From: an uncultured Sutterella sp.
Lineage (GTDB): Bacteria; Pseudomonadota; Gammaproteobacteria; Burkholderiales; Burkholderiaceae_F
Length of the DNA stretch: 64,000 nucleotides
Assembly (NCBI GenBank): GCA_958347955.1
Contig: CATVXH010000012.1
Location: forward strand, 1-64,000
Direction: 5' to 3'
In this document: one piece after another, positions 19,169-26,062 of the stretch
Layout of the letters: each line of letters begins with the position of its first letter
Position numbering within the stretch: the first letter of the stretch is position 1
Translations under genes and position numbers: made by a program
The notes under the pieces: generated by a model
Database searches by the model: none
The model's input: only the letters and a program-made list of their open reading frames with translations
Told to the model about the DNA's origin: nothing

Positions 19169-20536
19169 TTATTCTTCCTTATTGTCCTCATATTCCTCAA
19201 TGTGAATGAGTGTATTGGCCACGATAGCGGTAAGGCCGCCCGTAGTGATTCCTGAGGCAAAAATATTTTTCAGTGTCTCAGGGAATTGGCTGAGGATTTC
19301 AGGAACAAGCTCGACACTCAGACCGAACGAAAAGCTTAGAGCGATCACCAAAATGGCTTTTCGGTCGATACGCTGGCTGGCGATGATGCGCATGCCCGCG
19401 GCAGCAACGGTGCCGAACATCAAGAGCGTGGCGCCGCCCAGAACCGGATCCGGCATGAGCGAGAAAACAAGTCCGATGGCGGGGAAAAGCCCCAACAGAA
19501 CCAGAAAGCCGGCAATGAAATAGCCGACATAGCGGCTCGCCACACCGGTCAATTGAATCATGCCGTTATTTTGAGCAAAAATGGAATTGGGGAAGGAATT
19601 AAGCATGCCGGCGATCATGGAGTTGAATCCATCAGCCAGGATACCGCCTTGCGCACGCTTCATGAATTGATCGCCTCGGAACGGTTGACCGGAAATCATG
19701 GAGTTGGCGGTGACATCGCCATAAGCTTCGATGGCCGTGATGAGATACACGAGAGCCAAACCAATGATGGCGCCCCAGTCAAAAGAAACGCCATACTTAA
19801 AAGGTATAGGGATGTTGAAGCCGCTATAGCTTTTAACCGAAGAGAAGTCCACCATGCCGAAAAACCATGAGACGGCATATCCGATGGCAAGGCCGATCAC
19901 GATGGAGCTCATGCGTAGATAGCGATTGGAGCTTCGGTTAAAGAAAATGATGGAAAAGAGGACTAGAGCGGCAATGCCTAAATTTTGGAAACTGCCGAAG
20001 GTGCCTGCGGCTTTTGCTCCGTATCCTCCTCCGCAGGCAATAATGCCCACCTTGATAAGGCTCATGCCGATAAGCGTGACCACAATGCCGGATACCAAAG
20101 GAGTAATCACACGTCGTGTGTACTTTAAAATCCGGCTGACAAACATTTCCACGGTGGAGGCGACGATCGTTGCTCCAAAAATTGCCGAAAGTCCTCCGGT
20201 CAGGCCGGCGGAAATGATGGGGCCGATAAAGGAAAAGCTTGTTCCCTGAATGCACAAAAGACCACATCCGATGGGGCCCACAGTGCGGCACTGAATAAAA
20301 GTGGCCACACCGGAGACCATGAGTGACATGGAGACTAGATAGCCGGTGGTTTCGAGATCAAGCTGTAGGGCGCCGGCGATAATCAGCGGAGGTGTGACAA
20401 TGGCTACAAAAATAGCCAGCATGTGCTGCAGTGCGGCAAAAAGAGTTTCCTTAAGCGGAGGTCGATCCTCAAGTCCGTAGATCAATTCGGAGGATTTGGC
20501 TGGATTAATGTGTTCCTCAAGATTTAATTCGGCCAC
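19169..20536 (-). CDS. NCS2-family xanthine/uracil permease
   Basis: A proton-coupled nucleobase transporter of the inner membrane, 455 residues with about 14 hydrophobic segments. Family signatures are the helix-8 motif ITAIEAYGDVTANSMISG and the helix-10 motif FAQNNGMIQLTGVASRYVG. It is encoded 10 bases after xpt, and pairing of a xanthine phosphoribosyltransferase with an NCS2 permease points to xanthine (or a related purine) as substrate. That substrate is inferred from context. Confidence 0.9.
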   Translation of the reverse strand: MAELNLEEHINPAKSSELIYGLEDRPPLKETLFAALQHMLAIFVAIVTPPLIIAGALQLDLETTGYLVSMSLMVSGVATFIQCRTVGPIGCGLLCIQGTSFSFIGPIISAGLTGGLSAIFGATIVASTVEMFVSRILKYTRRVITPLVSGIVVTLIGMSLIKVGIIACGGGYGAKAAGTFGSFQNLGIAALVLFSIIFFNRSSNRYLRMSSIVIGLAIGYAVSWFFGMVDFSSVKSYSGFNIPIPFKYGVSFDWGAIIGLALVYLITAIEAYGDVTANSMISGQPFRGDQFMKRAQGGILADGFNSMIAGMLNSFPNSIFAQNNGMIQLTGVASRYVGYFIAGFLVLLGLFPAIGLVFSLMPDPVLGGATLLMFGTVAAAGMRIIASQRIDRKAILVIALSFSFGLSVELVPEILSQFPETLKNIFASGITTGGLTAIVANTLIHIEEYEDNKEE

Positions 20537-20546
20537 TTTTTATCCT

Positions 20547-21113
20547 TTAGCGAAGAGTGATCACATTGTTGTCGAGACTGTCAATGATCGCAAGGGATTC
20601 AACATGAATGCCCATCTTGCGGAGTTCATTTCCGCCCGCTTGGAAGCCTTTTTCAATCAAGAAACCCATGCCGACCAATTCGGCTCCGGCTTGATTAACC
20701 AAATCGAGAATGCCTTTGGCGGCATTGCCGTTTGCGAGAAAATCGTCGATAAAGAGCACTTTGTCTCCTGGACGTAAATAATCCTTACTGACGCAAACAT
20801 CGTAAGTGCGGTTTTTGGTAAAGGAGAACACCTTGGTGGCTAGCATATTATCCATCGTGCTGGGGACTTTTTTCTTGGCAAACACAACAGGTAACTCCAA
20901 GAGGTAACCCACCATAATGGCCGGTGCGATGCCGCTCGCCTCAATTGTGAGAATCTTATTGATGTCAGTGCCGGCGAAGCGACGGACGAATTCAACGGCC
21001 ATGGACTTCATTAGTATGGGGTCCATCTGATGGTTAATAAAGTTATCAACTTTAAGAATTCCGCCGTCCAGGCATTTGCCATCTTTAATGATGCGCTCTT
21101 TGAGTGCTTTCAT
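20547..21113 (-). CDS. xpt: Xanthine phosphoribosyltransferase
   Basis: Xpt salvages xanthine with PRPP to give XMP. The 188-residue protein has the Xpt N-terminus (MKALKERIIKDGKCLDGGIL), the SGIAPAIMVGYLL phosphate loop and the PRPP-binding VLFIDDFLANGNA. It is the first gene of a two-gene operon with the purine permease. No ribosome-binding site lies at the usual distance; an AGGAGAAGG is separated from the ATG by a hairpin. Confidence 0.95.
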   Translation of the reverse strand: MKALKERIIKDGKCLDGGILKVDNFINHQMDPILMKSMAVEFVRRFAGTDINKILTIEASGIAPAIMVGYLLELPVVFAKKKVPSTMDNMLATKVFSFTKNRTYDVCVSKDYLRPGDKVLFIDDFLANGNAAKGILDLVNQAGAELVGMGFLIEKGFQAGGNELRKMGIHVESLAIIDSLDNNVITLR

Positions 21114-21122
21114 GGTCTGTTG

Positions 21123-21150
21123 AGGTGGGGGAGGAAAGCCACCTTCTCCT
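21123..21150 (-). promoter_or_regulatory. Leader hairpin and displaced ribosome site of xpt
   Basis: In the xpt leader a 6-base-pair stem AGGTGG/CCACCT (21139-21144 pairing with 21123-21128) lies between a purine-rich AGGAGAAGG and the start codon, about 10 bases before the ATG. The stem may bring the ribosome site to working distance, or mask it. No sequence resembling the Firmicutes purine riboswitch was seen in 21114-21320. Confidence 0.35.
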
Positions 21151-21320
21151 TTACTAAATGGTTAGGTTACAAGTGCTCACAAGTCCGACAGAGAAAACGA
21201 AAATACATCGCTATCTCGTTGAGGAAAAAGAGATTGCGCAATTATACGGCGAAAGAAATCTTAACGTTTCTGAATGGTTTTGCTTAGTGAATACAACTCG
21301 GTTAGTGTTACAGTAAGGAG

Positions 21321-21407
21321 ATGCGAGTAGGAAAAGAGAAAAAAGCTTATCCGAGCGCATACGTTTTGTTTTTTGCCGTCACCTTTAACGGTGTCGGTGT
21401 TTTTTAG
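21321..21407 (+). CDS. Possible 28-residue leader peptide upstream of the M20 amidohydrolase
   Basis: An ATG immediately after TAAGGAG opens a 28-codon frame whose stop codon overlaps the end of a terminator hairpin and touches the ribosome site of the next gene. The predicted peptide has an Arg/Lys-rich start and a Phe/Val-rich hydrophobic end (VLFFAVTFNGVGVF). The layout resembles a leader-peptide attenuator. The ribosome site directly abuts the ATG, which is tight, so translation is uncertain. Confidence 0.4.
   Translation: MRVGKEKKAYPSAYVLFFAVTFNGVGVF
21375..21405 (+). terminator. Terminator-like hairpin directly ahead of the M20 amidohydrolase (attenuator candidate)
   Basis: A stem GCCG-T-CACC/GGTG-T-CGGT with one T-T mismatch and a TTTAAC loop is followed by six T residues, and the AGGAGAGG ribosome site of the next gene begins at once. 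Its position in the leader suggests transcription attenuation rather than the end of an upstream gene. Confidence 0.55.
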
Positions 21408-21416
21408 GAGAGGAAT

Positions 21417-22616
21417 ATGGCGATTTTATTAGCAGACCGTTTGTTGCCCGGTGTGGCGGATTGGGCTGACGAATTGGCGGCAATTCGTCACGATTTGCAT
21501 AGTCACCCTGAATATGGTTTTAATACTCAACGCACCGTTGGTGTTATTTGCGAGCATTTACGCCAATGGGGAATTTCCGATATCAACACTGACTTGGTAA
21601 AGGGCGCAGTGGTGGCTGTTGTCGAGGGCGATCGTCCCGGTCACACGGTGGGTGTGCGTGCCGATATGGACTGTCTGCCAATGAATGACCATTGTGGAAA
21701 AGAGTGGCAAAGTCAAAACGAAGGTTACGCCCATGCTTGTGGACATGACGGTCACACAACTTGGCTTTTGGGTGTCGCTCGTTATCTGGCCTCCCATCGT
21801 GATTTCCCAGGCAAGGTGGTGCTGGTTTTCCAACCTGCTGAGGAAATCAGCGGCGGCGCTCGCGCTTTAATTGAAGCCGGATTGTTAGAGAAATACGGCA
21901 TCGAAGAAATTTACGGCGGTCATACAGAACCCATGTTGCCCAAGGGAGTAATCGGGTTCAAACCGGGTCCGCTTCAAGCGGCTTCCGATAGCCTCTACGT
22001 TAAGGTTAATGGCAAGGGAACCCACGGCGGTCGTCCTCATTTAGGCGTGGACCCGATTCCGGTGGCGGCTCAAATTATTAACGCGCTGCAGACAATTGTT
22101 TCGCGTAAGGTTAATCCGATTGACACAGCAGTCTTATCAATTTGCTCGATCAACGCGGGCCGCTATGAAGCGGTCAATGTTGTGCCGGCGTTCTGCACAT
22201 TTAGCGGAACAATTCGTACGTTCTTACCGGAAACTCGAGTGCAAATTGAAGAGACCGTCAAGACTATGGTGCCGGCGATTGCTCAGGCCAACGGTTGCGA
22301 GGCTGAATTAAAGTACGTTCATGAATGCGGTTCTGTCATCAATACGCCGGCTCAAACCGAAGCGGCGTTGAAGGTGACGGCTGAACTTTTGGGTGAGGAT
22401 CATGTCAAAGTGATCGATCCGTTCATGAGTTCGGAGGATTTCAGCGAGTACCTGCAGCGTGTGCCCGGTTGCATCATTCGTGTGGGCATTAAAGACGAGA
22501 ATCACACGGTTAGCCTCCACAATCCTAATTTTGACTTCAATGATGAAGTCCTTCCGTTGGCGGTGAGCGCTGTGGCCAATATGGCAATCAAACGTCTTGA
22601 AGCATTGAACGCATAA
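21417..22616 (+). CDS. M20D-family amidohydrolase/peptidase (hippurate hydrolase-like)
   Basis: A metal-dependent hydrolase that cleaves N-acyl or N-aminoacyl amide bonds. Motifs in order: HDLHSHPEYGF, VRADMDCLPM, ACGHDGHTTWLLG (metal His/Asp), FQPAEEISGGARALIEAGL (catalytic Glu), GTHGGRPHLGVDPI of the lid domain, and the C-terminal SSEDFSEYLQ. The 399-residue length is normal. The substrate cannot be set from sequence: hippurate, indoleacetyl amino acids and p-aminobenzoyl-glutamate are all possible. AGGAGAGG precedes the ATG. Confidence 0.9.
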   Translation: MAILLADRLLPGVADWADELAAIRHDLHSHPEYGFNTQRTVGVICEHLRQWGISDINTDLVKGAVVAVVEGDRPGHTVGVRADMDCLPMNDHCGKEWQSQNEGYAHACGHDGHTTWLLGVARYLASHRDFPGKVVLVFQPAEEISGGARALIEAGLLEKYGIEEIYGGHTEPMLPKGVIGFKPGPLQAASDSLYVKVNGKGTHGGRPHLGVDPIPVAAQIINALQTIVSRKVNPIDTAVLSICSINAGRYEAVNVVPAFCTFSGTIRTFLPETRVQIEETVKTMVPAIAQANGCEAELKYVHECGSVINTPAQTEAALKVTAELLGEDHVKVIDPFMSSEDFSEYLQRVPGCIIRVGIKDENHTVSLHNPNFDFNDEVLPLAVSAVANMAIKRLEALNA

Positions 22617-22643
22617 TAATTGGGATTTAATTAGTAAGTTCTC

Positions 22644-22678
22644 AGGTGCCTGGTGGTTGTGTCAGGCACCTTTTTTTT
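22644..22678 (+). terminator. Terminator after the M20 amidohydrolase
   Basis: A perfect 9-base-pair stem AGGTGCCTG/CAGGCACCT with a 10-base loop is followed by eight T residues. Confidence 0.95.
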
Positions 22679-22899
22679 GCAGGGGAATTGACAAAATCAA
22701 AAAAGAAAACTTCAAAGCTATTTTTCAGTGAGGAATATTGCTTTTGTTAAACAATCAAGAAGTTTTAACCACATAGCATGAGGCACTCACAGGCTACCTA
22801 TATGAGTCCAAGTTGTTTGGTTAATAAGCTGGATTAGTATTCACATGGATTATGATTGGTGAAAGTTAAGGGAAATTGACTAAAAAAGAGGTCTTTATT

Positions 22900-23316
22900 A
22901 TGAAAAATGTTCAATGCATTTTTTGCAATCTCAGTCAGAACAAGATTATTGCCGAAAATGAATTAGCCATTGCTTTTTATGACAGCTTCCCTGTAAATCC
23001 AGGGCATGCTTTGATTATTCCGAGACGTCACGTTGCAAACTATTTTGATTTAACTATCGAGGAATGCACCGCTATGCAGGTCTTGCTTAAAGAAGTCCAA
23101 GCAAAAGTAAACGAACGCTATCATCCGGATGGCTTTAACATTGGCGTCAATGTCAATGCCGCGGCGGGCCAATCGGTTTTTCACGTGCACATGCACTTGA
23201 TTCCTCGCTATCAGGGGGACGTTGAAAATCCCAAAGGCGGTGTGCGCGGAGTGATTCCTTCCAAACAAAAATATCCAGAGGGTCTTGAGCTAGTGGGGGG
23301 ACAAGAGGATAAATAG
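22900..23316 (+). CDS. HIT-family protein (nucleotidyl hydrolase)
   Basis: The histidine-triad motif HVHMHLIPR lies near residue 95, preceded by CIFCNL (zinc-ribbon-like N-terminus) and ALIIPRRHVANYFDL. Family members hydrolyse nucleoside phosphoramidates or dinucleoside polyphosphates; the substrate here is not known. ATG at 22900 with GAGG upstream gives the usual family start; an in-frame TTG at 22876 would add eight unlikely residues. This is the last core gene before the accessory region. Confidence 0.92.
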   Translation: MKNVQCIFCNLSQNKIIAENELAIAFYDSFPVNPGHALIIPRRHVANYFDLTIEECTAMQVLLKEVQAKVNERYHPDGFNIGVNVNAAAGQSVFHVHMHLIPRYQGDVENPKGGVRGVIPSKQKYPEGLELVGGQEDK

Positions 23317-23378
23317 AACTTTTTAGAAGCAGGATACAAAAAATCTCAGAAGCCATCGGACTACTGAGACATTCAATT

Positions 23379-23387
23379 GGGGGGGGG
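23379..23387. repeat. Nine-base G homopolymer
   Basis: A run of nine G residues followed by CAAGAG lies 63 bases after the HIT gene. A similar G6-A-CAAGAG occurs inside the end of that gene near 23294-23307, so the two form a weak direct repeat at the core/accessory junction. Confidence 0.7.
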
Positions 23388-23588
23388 CAAGAGTTAAAGG
23401 AATCAATAAAATTAGGCTTTGCAAGCGAGACATTTTATTTTATCCATCATCTTATCCATCATAAATTTATCGCTTAAACGAGATTAGCAGAGGGTTGAAA
23501 TTTAAGGTACTCGGGATACCTAATCTTGTTAAAATGACCTGAAGCCATTTGAAATGACTTTTAGTTAATAATAAGTAAGGCTTTTGTC

Positions 23589-25055
23589 ATGTCTACAACA
23601 TCTCTCTTAGCTAATAATCCCTATCGTATTTTAGGAGTTTATGGCAGCTCTTCATTGAAGGAACGTATATCTAATAAGAATAGAATTAGCGCATTCCTTA
23701 AAGTAGGTAAAAACATTAGTTTTCCAACAGATTTGAATTCAGTTTTGGGCGATTTGCATCGTACTAAAGAGTTAGTAGTAGAAGCTGAATCTAAAATCAA
23801 TTTCCCAGAAGGACAATTGGCTTATGCATTATTTTGGCTGATTCAAAAAGATAGTTTTGACACAATTGCTATAAATCATTTGCTAAATGGCAATTTATTG
23901 AAATCAAAAGAAATTTTTCAAAAAAGAGATTCTTTTGTTTCAGATATAAATTTAGCAGTTATCAGTTTAATTGATAGTGATCTGGTTGAAACTGTTAATA
24001 GGATTTTTTCGATTTTACATAATCCAAGTAAATGGTCGGATTTTGTAGTGACTGTTTCTGGGGAAGATCAGGTATGTTCTACTGATGACGTTGTGAAAAT
24101 GTTGACGGATATATTCGAGGAGGAAATAGGGTTAACACAGTTGGTGGAAGTGTATTCACAAAGTAAAGAGGTTTTAAATAATGAGCGTTCAATAGTCAAA
24201 GACAAGTTAGGGAAAAAGATTCAAGTAGTTGTAAAAAATGAGATAGAAAGAAGTGACAAAATAATCTCTGCAGCAAACTCCTCTAAAGAATATGTTAATG
24301 AGGCACTTCGATTTAAAAGCGCGGTTCAACACTCGATAGAAACACTCCAAAGTTATTTTGAAATTTCTGAAGGCTATCGACAGGTGGTTTGTGACGAGGT
24401 TGCAGAAACAATTGGTAGATTAATTAATTGCGCCAGCAACGAAATAGATCACTCAGTAAATATTCCTCTAATAAAACAATTACTTGAATATGCTCAGTCA
24501 ATTTCGATTTCTAATGTTGTAAAAGAACAGTTGTCTTCAACTATAGAGGCGGTAACACAATTAGAAGAAATACTTTGCATAAAACCTCAGTTAGATGCCA
24601 TTAAAAAGGAGCTTGATAAAGCCTCAGCTTGCTCTCCAGACATAAATGTTGCTGAAAAGCTGTTTTCTGTGGTTCTGCCGTATTTGGATCAAATACAAGA
24701 AAAAGTTGGAGCACAAAACAAAGTCTATCTACTCACCTCTTCATCAGTTGTCCACGTTGTAATGGGGATTGTTGTTACGGCACTTAATAATCTACAAAAT
24801 GGGATGACACGTGACAAAATTTTGTATGGTAATTGCGAAGCAATCTTTAATCAGGCGGTCAATTTATTACAAAGACTAAAACCTTTGCCTAGTTCGGAAA
24901 AAGTAAGAAATTTATTAGATAAAAATCTAAGCACGATTAAGGCTGAAGTTGCCCAAATTCGTAACGCCAAGATACAAACCGAGAAAAAACAATCTTCTGG
25001 TTGCCTTATTTGGATTTTGGCAGGTTTGGTTGTTTTATTCCTTCTGAACAGTTAA
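23589..25055 (+). CDS. Tail-anchored protein of the Hsp70 operon, J-domain-like start without HPD
   Basis: No family assignment is certain. The N-terminus NPYRILGVYGSSSLKERIS resembles the first helices of a J domain (compare the common xxYxxLGVxxxA pattern), but no HPD motif follows, so it would not stimulate Hsp70 in the usual way. The middle is mostly predicted helical, with a long charged region. The last 18 residues (CLIWILAGLVVLFLLNS) are a transmembrane helix, giving a tail-anchored topology with the bulk in the cytosol. It is first in a four-gene operon with GrpE-like, Hsp70 and AAA genes. Confidence 0.75.
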   Translation: MSTTSLLANNPYRILGVYGSSSLKERISNKNRISAFLKVGKNISFPTDLNSVLGDLHRTKELVVEAESKINFPEGQLAYALFWLIQKDSFDTIAINHLLNGNLLKSKEIFQKRDSFVSDINLAVISLIDSDLVETVNRIFSILHNPSKWSDFVVTVSGEDQVCSTDDVVKMLTDIFEEEIGLTQLVEVYSQSKEVLNNERSIVKDKLGKKIQVVVKNEIERSDKIISAANSSKEYVNEALRFKSAVQHSIETLQSYFEISEGYRQVVCDEVAETIGRLINCASNEIDHSVNIPLIKQLLEYAQSISISNVVKEQLSSTIEAVTQLEEILCIKPQLDAIKKELDKASACSPDINVAEKLFSVVLPYLDQIQEKVGAQNKVYLLTSSSVVHVVMGIVVTALNNLQNGMTRDKILYGNCEAIFNQAVNLLQRLKPLPSSEKVRNLLDKNLSTIKAEVAQIRNAKIQTEKKQSSGCLIWILAGLVVLFLLNS

Positions 25056-25072
25056 TAAGGATATATGCAGTT

Positions 25073-26050
25073 ATGCAAGCTTTTTTCTTTAGTATATTTC
25101 TTTCGCTATTGGTAGTTGCCTATCCCGCCGCCGCAGGTCCTATTTCTGATTTCTTTGGATTGGCTGACACGGCAGAGCTGGCAGAAATAAATAAAAAAAT
25201 AGAGGCTGTTGAGAAAGATAATAGTCTCCTAAAGAATCAGCTCCGACAGTCAATCAGTCAAGCTAATAAAGCTGATCTTCAGATTAATTCTCAACTACAA
25301 AGACAAAATAAGGAGTTAGAGAAAATCAAACAGAGCAGGTTGCAGGAAGAACAAAAACTAGAGCAGGTAGTTTTGGAAAATAAAAATGTTAAAAATGAGA
25401 TTGCAATTCTAGAAATGAAATTGAATCAGTTCCAAAATGCACAGCAGTCTACAAAAGATCAAAATAAAGAACTAATTCAATCAACGACATTGCATATTCA
25501 AATTCTATGTTTATCAGTGATTGGGGTGGCTATCTTTGGCCTATTATGTTTGCTTTGGTTAAGGCGGACGGTCAAGGGAAATTCCGAGAAAGTAAATGTA
25601 CTAAAAGTAAAGATGGAAGAACTCCAGACAGATATCCTCGACAAATTAAATGATGAAGCTAAGCAAATCGCACAGAGTATAGAAACAATTAATGCCTACT
25701 CAGAGTTTAAACAAAGTAGTGAACCGGATCATACTTTGATAAAAGCTTTAGCGGATCGAATAACTTTTGCTGAAATGACTTTGTCAAAAATGGACAAATC
25801 AGTTAGGGGTTATAAACAGTTAATTCGTTCCATCAAACAAATGAAAGATAATTTACGGGCTAATGGATATGAGCTCGTAGAAATGTTGGGGCAGCCCTAT
25901 AACGAAGGTATGAAAGTTATTGCTACTTTCGTTGAAGATGAGGATTTATCAAAGGGTGAACAGATTATTACAAGTGTCATTAAGCCGCAAATCAACTACA
26001 AGGGAGTAATGATTCAAGCTGCTCAAATCACTGTTAGCCAAAATATATAA
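25073..26050 (+). CDS. Membrane-anchored GrpE-like protein
   Basis: Start at ATG 25073 gives a clear signal peptide (residues 1-21, ending AYPAAAG), a periplasmic coiled coil (about 35-135, rich in E/K/Q), a transmembrane helix (141-163) and a cytoplasmic region. Residues about 262-325 (GYELVEMLGQPYNEGMKVIA...EQIITSVIKPQINYKGVMIQAAQITV) match the C-terminal beta domain of GrpE nucleotide-exchange factors in order and spacing. I infer that it exchanges nucleotide on the Hsp70 encoded 12 bases downstream, but from a membrane-bound position. Longer starts at 25001 lie inside the previous gene. Confidence 0.7.
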   Translation: MQAFFFSIFLSLLVVAYPAAAGPISDFFGLADTAELAEINKKIEAVEKDNSLLKNQLRQSISQANKADLQINSQLQRQNKELEKIKQSRLQEEQKLEQVVLENKNVKNEIAILEMKLNQFQNAQQSTKDQNKELIQSTTLHIQILCLSVIGVAIFGLLCLLWLRRTVKGNSEKVNVLKVKMEELQTDILDKLNDEAKQIAQSIETINAYSEFKQSSEPDHTLIKALADRITFAEMTLSKMDKSVRGYKQLIRSIKQMKDNLRANGYELVEMLGQPYNEGMKVIATFVEDEDLSKGEQIITSVIKPQINYKGVMIQAAQITVSQNI

Positions 26051-26062
26051 AAAGGAAAAGAC

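Noticed and set aside
21114..21320. Purine riboswitch ahead of xpt
   Set aside because: The conserved core of the known purine riboswitch class is not visible.
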